From: UBA7332 sp051657165
GTDB lineage: Bacteria; Bacteroidota; Bacteroidia; Bacteroidales; UBA7332
Assembly: GCA_051657165.1 (NCBI GenBank)
Contig: JBOFKD010000111.1
Span: 4,759 to 68,758, forward strand
Reading direction: 5' to 3'
DNA: 64,000 nucleotides
The stretch's first letter is position 1; each line of letters starts with the position of its first letter. This document shows positions 27,804 through 35,570 of the stretch, in pieces. The notes beneath the pieces were generated by a model. It was given only the letters and a program-made list of their open reading frames with translations. It did not search any database and had not been told where the DNA came from. The position numbers and the translations under genes are program-made.

Positions 27804-28071
27804 TAAAAAAACAATACACAGAGTTTTTCTGTTTTAATTGCCATCAATTGCCATTGGAGCATATTTTACATATAATCAACTGTATAACAATTATTTAAAG
27901 TATGACAATTGATATGGCAAATGCTATGGCAAATCAATTTCATTTGCCATGAATTGCCATAGTATTTGCCATAATGCATCGTGTTGATAATTAGTATCTT
28001 ACATAGCTTTTTTAGCACGTATGGCAAATGATGGCAATTAAAAATCAAAAACTTCATGTAGTGTTTTTTTG
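27804..28071. repeat. Dispersed repeat copy 2 with inverted ends (TGGCAAAT cluster)
   Basis: Positions 27804-27957 are the inverted counterpart of 1-155. At the other side, 28021-28071 repeats the end in the opposite sense (ATGGCAATTAAAA...AAAAACT...GTGTTTTTTT), so the unit has imperfect inverted ends of about 45 bp. Inside are at least six ATTTGCCAT/ATGGCAAAT or ATTGCCAT copies. The unit is about 270 bp with no gene, a size and form like a miniature element. It opens a 1.1-kb gene-free region (27659-28762). Confidence 0.75.
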
Positions 28072-28096
28072 TAAACGAAAGGATAGTCTGAATTTT

Positions 28097-28217
28097 CATA
28101 CGTATAAACGTGCGCGTTCATTCCTATGAACGTACAAGATCATTTAAATGAAAATATATTTTCATACTTATGAACGCGCAAGTTCTTTTAAATGAACTTT
28201 CTAAGGTATACGTATAA
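28097..28217. repeat. Palindrome array C, 22-bp phased (ATGAAC type)
   Basis: Six palindrome centres lie at 28101.5, 28123.5, 28145.5, 28167.5, 28189.5 and 28211.5, exactly 22 bp apart. The outer two are TACGTA/TATACGTATA. The inner ones are GTTCAT-tcct-ATGAAC, CATTTAAATG, TTCAT-actt-ATGAA and GTTC-ttttaaat-GAAC. No gene is present. Confidence 0.85.
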
Positions 28218-28325
28218 AAAATTAACCGCATTTGTATGCCGTGACTTTTACTGAAAAGGTTGACAGATTCAGTTTACAGTGCATTATAATTTGGATCTGG
28301 TGTTAATCGCTAAATTCAGGACGAT

Positions 28326-28500
28326 ACAAAAATGCGTGTTTCTGCTCAACGAAATACGTGTTTGCGCACCGGGAAATACGTGTTTTGATGGGAAGAAATA
28401 CGTATTTCGTAGCAAAGATATACGTATTTCATAGTTGAGAAATACGCATTTCGTGGCAGACAAATACGGGAATAAATAAATTTATATCCGTATTTGTCTG
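28326..28500. repeat. Palindrome array D, 22-bp tandem repeat (AAATACGTATTT type)
   Basis: Eight units of about GAAATACGTATTTCGTAGCA have CG centres at 28335.5, 28357.5, 28379.5, 28401.5, 28423.5, 28445.5, 28467.5 and 28489.5. Unit four holds the perfect 14-bp palindrome GAAATACGTATTTC. The last two units are also a perfect 13-bp inverted repeat, CAGACAAATACGG (28457-28469) and its complement (28488-28500). Another ATACGTAT lies at 28703-28710, before the GNAT gene. I see no gene from 28501 to 28762. Confidence 0.9.
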
Positions 28501-28762
28501 AATAGAGATACAGGGATATTTTTATTCCCATCCGGTTCTTTTGGGAAGGTTGTTACTTCAGCGTTTACCTTGGTGGTATTTTAAGGGAGCCATATTTTAA
28601 ATACGCGCGGCTTGCATTGAAGCATCCGTTTATTTTCTCACTTCAAAACACGGACTATATCTATCCGCTGATCCGAAAATCAGAGTGAAAATAATTCATA
28701 GAATACGTATGATTATTCTTCTGAACAAATTATCCTCTCTAATTTATATTATCCTGAATTAT

Positions 28763-29275
28763 TCAGAAATGGATATATCCTGAAATATCGTCTAACGATC
28801 CCGGCACAAATTCATTTACCTGAACATATTGAGCAGGAAAACTTTCATGCCGGATTCCATATTCTGATGCAGGATGAAAACCTAATCTTTGATAATACTC
28901 CGGATCCCCTAAAAGGAAAACAGAAGTATATCCCATTTCCTTTGCTATACGAATGCCTTCTTGCATGAGTGATCTTCCAATTCCTTTATTCCGGTAAGCA
29001 GACAAAACAGAAAGAGGAGCAACCATTAATGTTATGAAGTTACTTTCATCCGGTTTTGTCACAGAAGTACGCGTAAACATAATATGTCCGGTAATAATAC
29101 CATCTGATACAGCCACTAAATCCAGTTCGGGAATATATGTATCTCCTTCTCTTAATCTGACTGCAAAATTCTGCTCATCACCATCACTATGCTCAGCTGT
29201 CTCAAAAGCTGTTTTAATCACTTGATAAACTTCAGAGAAATCTTCGGGAGCAGTTTGTCGAATTTTAAAATCCAT
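28763..29275 (-). CDS. GNAT-family N-acetyltransferase
   Basis: A 170-aa protein of the YhbS-like type. The acetyl-CoA loop is in LSAYRNKGIGRSLMQEGIRIA, preceded by the beta-4 strand FITLMVAPLSV, and followed by SVFLLGDPEYYQRLGFHPAS. The substrate cannot be read from sequence. It is a single gene, divergent from the arsenic operon; the 143 bp between the two starts hold the arsR operator. Confidence 0.88.
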   Translation of the reverse strand: MDFKIRQTAPEDFSEVYQVIKTAFETAEHSDGDEQNFAVRLREGDTYIPELDLVAVSDGIITGHIMFTRTSVTKPDESNFITLMVAPLSVLSAYRNKGIGRSLMQEGIRIAKEMGYTSVFLLGDPEYYQRLGFHPASEYGIRHESFPAQYVQVNEFVPGSLDDISGYIHF

Positions 29276-29386
29276 TCTATAAAGTATATTTAATACACCT
29301 AAAGTACAAATATTTATCGCACCAACAAGAATACATATGAGGAACTTTAGATATTAATTATTATTATTTTAAAGCATAACAGGATA

Positions 29387-29408
29387 TTGTTCGTATATTT
29401 GCGAACAA
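29387..29408 (+). promoter_or_regulatory. ArsR operator overlapping the arsR promoter
   Basis: Perfect 7-bp half-sites TTGTTCG and CGAACAA flank TATATTTG (29394-29401), which itself is a TAnnTTTG promoter box. A bound repressor dimer would cover the box. The arsR ATG lies 11 bp downstream. Confidence 0.8.
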
Positions 29409-29418
29409 ATAAGTTTCT

Positions 29419-29742
29419 ATGAAAAAGAAATATACAGAAAAGGAAGAGCTGACAGCACGTTTTGCCAAAGCTCTGGGACATCCTGCACGTATTGCCATAC
29501 TGAAATTTCTGATCGAACAGGATAGTTGTTTTTTTGGCGATATACATGAGGTACTACCCATCGCAAAAGCAACCGTTTCACAACATCTTTCAGAGCTGAA
29601 AGAATCGGGATTGATTCAAGGAGAGATCATGCCACCAAAAGTAAGATACTGTATCAACCACGAAAACTGGAAACTGGCGCAGATGCTTCTGAATGAACTA
29701 TTTGCCGGCTATAATCCGACGACGAAAAAGTGTTGCGAATAG
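29419..29742 (+). CDS. arsR: ArsR/SmtB-family repressor
   Basis: A 107-aa winged-helix repressor with FAKALGHPARIAILKFL at the N terminus and the recognition helix in AKATVSQHLSELKESGLI. Cysteines that could sense arsenite are Cys33 (DSCFFGD) and the C-terminal pair in TKKCCE. It heads a four-gene arsenic operon and has a palindromic operator over its own promoter, so autorepression relieved by As(III) is expected from the family. Confidence 0.9.
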   Translation: MKKKYTEKEELTARFAKALGHPARIAILKFLIEQDSCFFGDIHEVLPIAKATVSQHLSELKESGLIQGEIMPPKVRYCINHENWKLAQMLLNELFAGYNPTTKKCCE

Positions 29743-29766
29743 AAGCAACATTTTTTACACCTTCAC

Positions 29767-29788
29767 TATTCGTAGTTTTGCGAACAAC
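29767..29788 (+). promoter_or_regulatory. Second ArsR-type operator-promoter, inside the ars operon
   Basis: TATTCG and CGAACA (one mismatch from perfect inversion) flank TAGTTTTG (29773-29780), again a TAnnTTTG box. The arrangement and spacing equal those at 29387-29408. It lies between arsR and the small thioredoxin gene, which starts at 29813. Confidence 0.75.
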
Positions 29789-29812
29789 AAACAAATAAAA
29801 CAGATATACATT

Positions 29813-30046
29813 ATGAATATTAAAGTGTTAGGAACCGGATGTTCCGGATGCAAAGCTCTTTATGAAACAGTCATTAAAGTCGTAACTGAAAACGGCATAG
29901 ATGCTACCGTCGAAAAAGAAGAAGATTTAATAAAGATCATGGCCTACAATGTTATGACATTGCCAGGGCTTGTTATTGATGAAAAAGTGGTTTCTGCGGG
30001 CAAAAAATTATCTGCCGCAGATGTAAAAGCATTACTAAACCTATAA
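29813..30046 (+). CDS. Small thioredoxin-fold protein (redox-active disulfide protein 2 type)
   Basis: A 77-aa protein. I start at MNIKVLGTGCSGCKAL; the longer frame overlaps the second operator. The active-site CxxC is Cys10-Cys13, and MTLPGLVIDEKVVSAGK is the cis-Pro segment of the fold. Proteins of this type recur next to ArsP-like permeases and arsC genes. It may reduce ArsC or handle bound arsenic; this is inferred from the operon. The gap to arsC is 9 bp. Confidence 0.88.
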   Translation: MNIKVLGTGCSGCKALYETVIKVVTENGIDATVEKEEDLIKIMAYNVMTLPGLVIDEKVVSAGKKLSAADVKALLNL

Positions 30047-30055
30047 AGATTGATT

Positions 30056-30520
30056 ATGAAAGTACTTATACTTTGTACCGGGAACAGTTGTCGCAGCCAG
30101 ATGGCACATGGTTTCCTCCAGTCATTTGATAAAAATCTGATAGTATGTTCAGCCGGGACACAAGCTGCCGGAAAATTAAACGAAGGAGCTGTAAAAGCAA
30201 TGGCTGAAGCGGGTATCGATATATCAGGACACACGTCAGATTCTGTTGAAAAATACCTGAATGAAGAATGGGATTACGTAATAACAGTTTGCGGAGGAGC
30301 CAATGAAACTTGTCCTGCTTTTACCGGAAAAGTAAAACACCGTATCCATATGGGATTTGATGACCCTTCCCATGCAGAAGGTACTCCTGAGTTTATAACT
30401 TCAGAATTTCGACGCGTAAGAGATGAGATCAGATTGAACTTCCGTAAGTTCTACAACACCAATCTGATAGAAGAGCAGTCATGCCCTTGCGGAGCCAACA
30501 ATTTCTGTAAATGTGAATAG
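30056..30520 (+). CDS. arsC: Arsenate reductase, low-molecular-weight phosphatase type
   Basis: A 154-aa protein. I choose the ATG at 30056; a TTG two codons up is less likely. The phosphatase-like P-loop is Cys7-TGNS-Cys-Arg13, fitting CX5R. ITVCGGANETCPAF supplies the further cysteines used in the disulfide cascade, and FDDPSHAEG contains the general acid Asp-Pro. It reduces As(V) to As(III) with electrons from thioredoxin, possibly the 77-aa protein encoded just before it. A Cys-rich tail (SCPCGANNFCKCE) is unusual and may bind metal or arsenite. Confidence 0.92.
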   Translation: MKVLILCTGNSCRSQMAHGFLQSFDKNLIVCSAGTQAAGKLNEGAVKAMAEAGIDISGHTSDSVEKYLNEEWDYVITVCGGANETCPAFTGKVKHRIHMGFDDPSHAEGTPEFITSEFRRVRDEIRLNFRKFYNTNLIEEQSCPCGANNFCKCE

Positions 30521-30523
30521 ATT

Positions 30524-31492
30524 ATGATACAGCAATTTGCAGACTGGCTTGTATATGGTGTTTTTGGACTCGACGCTGCCACACGAACCGGAGCAGCTAT
30601 AAATTTCTTTTTCTACGACACGATTAAGATCGTCCTTTTACTGTTTCTGATCAGCGTATTGATGGGTATTATCAATGCCTACTTTCCGATAGACCGGTTA
30701 AGAAATTTTCTGACTACACGAAAATTGTTTGGGTTTCAGTATTTCTTTGCAGCTTTATTCGGAGCAATCACACCGTTTTGCAGCTGTTCATCAATACCTC
30801 TTTTCATCGGGTTTGTAAAAGGAGGTATACCCCTGGGCGTGACGTTTGCATTTCTGATCACCTCTCCATTAGTTAATGAAGTAGCTGTGGCCATGTTTCT
30901 GGGTTCGTTCGGACTAAAAGCCACACTTATCTACGCCATTTCAGGAATATTACTTGGTGCAGCAGGTGGATTTATTCTTGAGAAATTTAAACTCGAAAAA
31001 TATTTGAGTCCCTGGGTTCGGCAAATTCAGGAACAATCAGAAAACGAAACCGCAGAGTGGGAGGCTCAGCACATACCATTTATGAAAAGACTACCGATTA
31101 TTATCCGCGATGCATTTGGGATTGTACGAGGTGTGATTCTGTATGTGCTTATTGGAATCGGTATTGGAGCTGTAATCCACGGATATGTTCCAGAGGGCTT
31201 CTTTGAACAATATTTGTCGAAAGATAACTGGTATAGTGTCCCATTTGCTGTAATACTGGCAGTACCAATGTATGGCGGATGTGCTGGAATTGTACCTGTC
31301 ATTGAAGTATTTGTAGCGAAAGGGATACCATTAGGTACCGCTATTGCATTTATGATGGGAGTAGTCGGGCTATCACTTCCTGAAGCCACCATGCTTAAAA
31401 AGGTCATGACCTGGCGTCTGATCGGCATATTCTTCGGGACAGTTACTTTCTTCATTATTCTATCGGGATATCTGTTCAATATATTATTATAG
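30524..31492 (+). CDS. arsP: ArsP-type permease (SO_0444/DUF318 family)
   Basis: A 322-aa membrane protein with about eight transmembrane segments in two repeats. The first repeat has FCSCSSIPLFIGFVKGGIPLG and the second has PMYGGCAGIVPVIEVFVAKG. The family includes organoarsenical and arsenite efflux permeases. It lies 3 bp after arsC and closes the operon, so it most likely exports the trivalent product. Confidence 0.9.
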   Translation: MIQQFADWLVYGVFGLDAATRTGAAINFFFYDTIKIVLLLFLISVLMGIINAYFPIDRLRNFLTTRKLFGFQYFFAALFGAITPFCSCSSIPLFIGFVKGGIPLGVTFAFLITSPLVNEVAVAMFLGSFGLKATLIYAISGILLGAAGGFILEKFKLEKYLSPWVRQIQEQSENETAEWEAQHIPFMKRLPIIIRDAFGIVRGVILYVLIGIGIGAVIHGYVPEGFFEQYLSKDNWYSVPFAVILAVPMYGGCAGIVPVIEVFVAKGIPLGTAIAFMMGVVGLSLPEATMLKKVMTWRLIGIFFGTVTFFIILSGYLFNILL

Positions 31493-31577
31493 AGAGTAAT
31501 AAAAAGAACATAAAACGAGTCATCGAAGACTAATAAATTGTACTTTTATCGTATATATACAATAAAGATTGACTACA

Positions 31578-31784
31578 ATGGAAGGAACAAAAAGAAGTAA
31601 TATAAAAATAGGACAAGTTGTTAACATTGTCCTGAAAAAAGATCAGCAATCCGGAGAACTGACAGAAGGAATTGTCAAGAACATTCTTACAAAATCACCC
31701 ATACACCACAGAGGAATCAAAGTAAGATTAGAATCCGGAGAAGTCGGACGGGTAAAAGAAATTCTGGAAGAACCGGAAGATTGA
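31578..31784 (+). CDS. YwbE family protein
   Basis: A 68-aa protein that matches the conserved YwbE family: IKIGQVVNIVLKKDQQSGEL, then GIVKNILTKSPIHHRGIKVRL and a short acidic tail. The fold is probably a small beta-barrel of the KOW/SH3 kind; the function is unknown. I use the ATG at 31578 rather than a TTG three codons upstream. It is followed directly by a strong terminator. Confidence 0.88.
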   Translation: MEGTKRSNIKIGQVVNIVLKKDQQSGELTEGIVKNILTKSPIHHRGIKVRLESGEVGRVKEILEEPED

Positions 31785-31788
31785 AGAA

Positions 31789-31829
31789 AAGACCACATAA
31801 CAAAGGAACTGTTATGTGGTCTTTTTTTT
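31789..31829 (+). terminator. Intrinsic terminator after the YwbE-family gene
   Basis: The stem AAGACCACATAACA / TGTTATGTGGTCTT with a short loop ends in nine T. Confidence 0.9.
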
Positions 31830-32009
31830 AATATGTTCATTCCGAATAAGTCAGAGTGTCTTCAGTTATACATATGAGAAATTGATAAACGTTGAAAATA
31901 TTTGCCCAAAGTAAAAACTTTATCGATTATAAATGGTTCTTTTATTAAGTCTGTTTACAGATATACAATTAACTTATTATCCGTGAAATAAAGAAGAAGG
32001 GAATCAGGT

Positions 32010-32414
32010 ATGGGAACATTATTTCTGGCAACATTAGGAATGATGGCTTTCACTTTTGCAATCGGTTTTGTGGTAGCAGGAGTGATTAAGCTCACAGCTT
32101 ACGGAGCAGACAGTATGGAGTATTATAACTCGAACCGTGAGGAGTTGAAACAAATGCACAAGATGAAAAAAGCACGCTATAAGCGCTTAAAATATCTGCT
32201 GGATGAAATGGAAAGAAACGATCCCAAATACAACGAAGAATATTACCATGGAGTGAGTAAAGGTGCGTCAGGGTTTGATTTATGCAATTATTATTATCCG
32301 GAGGAGGAAAAGATATTTATACTGGAAAACGAAAAAGATTATGAAGCTCCGGATTACAAAATATCAAAAGACAAGGACTACGAGAAAACTGACACAAAAC
32401 AAACACACAAATAA
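32010..32414 (+). CDS. Small membrane protein upstream of oadB, candidate gamma subunit
   Basis: A 134-aa protein with one N-terminal membrane segment (about 2-30) and a long charged cytoplasmic tail containing a basic helix (KQMHKMKKARYKRLKYL) and an acidic, Lys-Asp-rich end. It ends one base before the ATG of the sodium-pump decarboxylase beta subunit, so the two are translationally linked. The topology is like OadG, the gamma subunit that joins alpha to beta, but I see no clear OadG sequence motif. The role is inferred from position and shape. Confidence 0.7.
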   Translation: MGTLFLATLGMMAFTFAIGFVVAGVIKLTAYGADSMEYYNSNREELKQMHKMKKARYKRLKYLLDEMERNDPKYNEEYYHGVSKGASGFDLCNYYYPEEEKIFILENEKDYEAPDYKISKDKDYEKTDTKQTHK

Positions 32415-32415
32415 C

Positions 32416-33630
32416 ATGGAAGGTATTGATTTTTTTAACCTGTTTCAGGGAGTAGGCACAATGGTTGCCGGTGGATGGATCATGGCCATCGCCCGTATAT
32501 TTTTAATTGCATTAGGGGGATTACTTGTATATCTTGGATGGAAGGGTGTACTTGAACCCATGGTAATGATACCAATGGGGCTTGGAATGGTAGCAATTAA
32601 CTGCGGAACCCTGATTATGCCGGGAGGAGGACTGGGTAATTTATTTCTTGATCCGATGCTCTCCGACACAAACGACTTAATGAATTATATGCAGATAAAC
32701 TTCCTGCAACCCGTATATACACTTACCTTTAGTAATGGTTTGATAGCCTGCTTTGTGTTTATGGGTATCGGCACCTTGCTGGATGTCGGATTTCTGCTGC
32801 AAAAACCATTCGTAAGCATATTTCTGGCACTTTGTGCCGAACTAGGAACTTTCCTGACTTTACCTATTGCGCATGCATTAGGCCTTACTCTCGGCGAAAG
32901 CGCATCTGTTGCTATGATCGGAGGTGCAGACGGTCCGATGGTTCTTTTCACCTCGCTCATGCTTGCAAAACATTTATTTGTACCAATTACCGTGGTTGCT
33001 TATTTATACCTCGGACTAACATATGGCGGATACCCATACCTGGTAAGACTTATGGTGCCTAAAAAGTTTCGTTCGATTCAAATGAAAAGCACTAAACCGG
33101 TACGAAATTACAAGCCATCCGTAAAACTGGCATTCTCTGTAATCTTATGTGCCGTATTATGCTTCTTATTTCCGGTTGCTTCTCCGTTATTCTTCTCTTT
33201 ATTTCTCGGAGTAGCTATACGCGAATCGGGAATGAAACATATCATGGATTTCGTAAGCGGACCACTTTTATACGGATCCACTTTTATGTTGGGAGTTCTT
33301 CTTGGCGTTTTGTGTGACGCAAAGTTATTACTGGACCCAAAAGTCCTTAAGCTGCTTTTACTGGGTATTACAGCTCTGCTTTTATCCGGTATCGGAGGCA
33401 TACTTGGCGGATATATCATGTACTTCATCAAACGGGGTAACTTTAATCCAGTTATCGGAATCGCAGCAGTAAGCTGTGTACCGACCACGGCTAAAGTTGC
33501 ACAAAAAATCGTAAGTAAAGATAATCCAAACGCAATTATCCTTGGTGATGCCTTGGGAGCTAATATTTCAGGTGTAATAACCTCTGCCATAATTACAGGC
33601 GTCTATATTACCCTCATTCCATATTTATAA
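32416..33630 (+). CDS. oadB: Sodium ion-translocating decarboxylase, beta subunit
   Basis: A 404-aa membrane protein with about ten or more transmembrane segments. I start at MEGIDFFNLFQGVGTM, one base after the previous stop. The signature GGADGPMVLFTSLMLA carries the Asp essential for sodium transport in OadB/MmdB/GcdB, and DALGANISGVITSAIITG is the second conserved loop. The subunit decarboxylates biotin-CO2 and pumps sodium out. The matching alpha subunit may be the oadA-like gene at 2579-4414, about 28 kb away; the true substrate acid is set by that partner. Confidence 0.92.
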   Translation: MEGIDFFNLFQGVGTMVAGGWIMAIARIFLIALGGLLVYLGWKGVLEPMVMIPMGLGMVAINCGTLIMPGGGLGNLFLDPMLSDTNDLMNYMQINFLQPVYTLTFSNGLIACFVFMGIGTLLDVGFLLQKPFVSIFLALCAELGTFLTLPIAHALGLTLGESASVAMIGGADGPMVLFTSLMLAKHLFVPITVVAYLYLGLTYGGYPYLVRLMVPKKFRSIQMKSTKPVRNYKPSVKLAFSVILCAVLCFLFPVASPLFFSLFLGVAIRESGMKHIMDFVSGPLLYGSTFMLGVLLGVLCDAKLLLDPKVLKLLLLGITALLLSGIGGILGGYIMYFIKRGNFNPVIGIAAVSCVPTTAKVAQKIVSKDNPNAIILGDALGANISGVITSAIITGVYITLIPYL

Positions 33631-33815
33631 TATAGAAAAGCAAAGATGCAGAATATCAGACAGTTCTTATCAATGCTTTTTTTACATAAAATAATAGCAT
33701 AAAAAAATAAAACAAACATATCTATTGAATATCCCGAATAAATAATATAATATTGTAAATAAGAAAACGAAATAACCAATTACCTGTTAATTAATCACCT
33801 ACACTTTACAGAGTT

Positions 33816-34586
33816 ATGGGAGTAAAACTTATAAACATCAAAGATTATTTTTCCAAGAACCCGGAAGATGATTTATACATAGAAAACCATAGAATATTTA
33901 TTGATGACCTCGAGAGATGGGCTTCTTTATGTAGTGCAGCATTTGAAAGAGCTACATATATATCAGGATGTATTGATAGTAATGTATATTATATATCAAA
34001 TTCTTTTCTTAAAATAACGGGCTACAATAGAGATGATACACAAAATAATAAAAAACACTTTTTACATTCAATAATTCATCCTTACGACCTAAATTTTATA
34101 GATAAAGTATACAAAGAATTATCAAACTATTTACTCAATTGTGATACAAAATATGATTATACAAAATACAATGCAAAGTATTATTTACGCATAAAAAAGA
34201 AAACAGAAGGCTGGACTACTTTAGAATGTTATTCATATCCAATTTATGTCGTTAACAACAAAGTTCATTTTTGTATTACACATGCGAAAGTAAGTACAGA
34301 AACATTTATACCATCTTTTCAATTCTATTTCATAAAAGAAAATAAAAGATTTATTTACGATGAGAAAAAAGGTATATTTTTACCTGACGAAAAAATAAAA
34401 CTCAAAGATGTTGAAATACAGGTATTACTAAATACTGCTCATGGAATGAAGGAGTACGAGATATCACGGAAAATGGATATAGAATTAAATACGATCAAGT
34501 ATTATAAAAAATCAATTCTGAAAAAACTGTCAGTAAACAGTATGCCGGAGGCGATATACTTTGCACTTAAAAAAAATATTATCTAA
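33816..34586 (+). CDS. PAS-like sensor with C-terminal LuxR-type helix-turn-helix, first of a pair
   Basis: A 256-aa protein. Residues about 45-115 look like a PAS domain (YISGCIDSNVYYISNSFLKITGY, then IIHPYDLNFIDKVYKEL) and the region to about 165 may complete it. Residues about 190-256 form a LuxR/GerE HTH: LKDVEIQVLLNTAHGMKEYEIS, then NTIKYYKKSILKKLSVNSM. There is no receiver domain, signal peptide or membrane segment, so it is probably a one-component regulator. Its stop codon overlaps the start of the second gene (TAATG). The DNA is clearly more AT-rich than in the flanking metabolic genes. Confidence 0.8.
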   Translation: MGVKLINIKDYFSKNPEDDLYIENHRIFIDDLERWASLCSAAFERATYISGCIDSNVYYISNSFLKITGYNRDDTQNNKKHFLHSIIHPYDLNFIDKVYKELSNYLLNCDTKYDYTKYNAKYYLRIKKKTEGWTTLECYSYPIYVVNNKVHFCITHAKVSTETFIPSFQFYFIKENKRFIYDEKKGIFLPDEKIKLKDVEIQVLLNTAHGMKEYEISRKMDIELNTIKYYKKSILKKLSVNSMPEAIYFALKKNII

Positions 34587-35341
34587 TGAGTAAGAAAGAT
34601 ATTACTATTCGAAATTTAATCATCGATTATCAGAATATACCTTCAGATTTAACATATGATCTGGATAATCTGCATAGTAATCTCGAAGCTATTGCATGTA
34701 ATAATGAAGAGACATATATAATTGTGGATCATAAAACTAAAAGCTATACTTATTACAATTACAATAAAAATCTATATCACTTAGTTGGAAGTGAATTCAA
34801 TCGAATTGATAAAAATCTGTATTATCTTTCAATGCATGAAGATCTTAGTTTCCTTTTAAAAAAATATATAGAAATAGCAAACAGTCATTTCACAGATAAG
34901 ATAGAAACGGATAAATGCTACTTTTTTAAAATAAGTTTTGGATATGGCACCTACGGTGGAAAGAAGGGTCTGTCAATAAAACTTGTGCCTATTATATTTA
35001 CACCCTGTAAAAAGCTTTACGTCACATTATGTATTATGAATCTTAACAATCATGTAGGAAAGGCTATTCTGGAAAAGTATATGGTCCGGGAAGATCGTAT
35101 TCTGATATATGATCATAACATAAAACAGTTTGTAGATAAAGAAGATGTACAGTTTAATAATGATGAATTACAAATTCTTATTTTATCCGGAAAAGGAAAA
35201 ACAGAAAAAGAAATAAGTCAGATACTTTGTCTTCCATTATCTAAGATAAAACAGTATAAAAGTGATATTTTTAACAAACTAAAAGTAAAAACAATATCTG
35301 AAGCTATTTATATTGCATACAAACGGGAGCTCATGAAATAA
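34586..35341 (+). CDS. PAS-like LuxR-type regulator, second of a pair
   Basis: A 251-aa protein overlapping the previous gene by one base (TAATG). It has the same plan: an N-terminal sensor region (about 45-180, less clearly PAS) and a C-terminal LuxR HTH (about 190-251) with FNNDELQILILSGKGKTEKEIS and LSKIKQYKSDIFNKLKVKTISEAIYIA. The two HTH domains align well (both end in a SM/SPEAIY-type helix), so the pair arose by tandem duplication. Cotranslation suggests a heterodimer. The likely target is the lipoprotein gene downstream. Confidence 0.8.
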   Translation: MSKKDITIRNLIIDYQNIPSDLTYDLDNLHSNLEAIACNNEETYIIVDHKTKSYTYYNYNKNLYHLVGSEFNRIDKNLYYLSMHEDLSFLLKKYIEIANSHFTDKIETDKCYFFKISFGYGTYGGKKGLSIKLVPIIFTPCKKLYVTLCIMNLNNHVGKAILEKYMVREDRILIYDHNIKQFVDKEDVQFNNDELQILILSGKGKTEKEISQILCLPLSKIKQYKSDIFNKLKVKTISEAIYIAYKRELMK

Positions 35342-35570
35342 TTTTAATTTTTTAGGTAGATTAAATATGATGAGATATTTAGAAAAAAATAAACAACAAA
35401 CTGAAAACAAGATATAAACATAATAATAATCACAGATACTTATAAAATCAATTAATACTATTTATACTTTTAGGTAGTTAAAAAAATGAGACTTGCGTAC
35501 AGATTATACTTTGTTGAATTTTAAGTATATATTTACATTAAACAACACAATAGCGAATATACTTTAACTT
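35342..35570. promoter_or_regulatory. AT-rich spacer with a repeated TTTTAGGTAG motif
   Basis: A 229-bp spacer between the regulator pair and the S9-like lipoprotein gene. The 10-mer TTTTAGGTAG occurs twice in the same direction, at 35350-35359 and 35468-35477. These could be binding sites for the LuxR-type pair. I see no clear TAnnTTTG box. Confidence 0.45.

Noticed and set aside
28326..28500. A CRISPR array
   Set aside because: The 22-bp period has no unique spacers; the whole unit repeats and is palindromic. No cas genes are nearby.
28346..28531. A 61-codon minus-strand frame
   Set aside because: It is just the translation of the 22-bp repeat array (22 is not a multiple of three, so the peptide has no repeat logic) and has no start context or homology.
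32263..32415. Longer N terminus for oadB
   Set aside because: It overlaps the previous gene in another frame, and the normal OadB start is MEGIDFF directly after that gene's stop.
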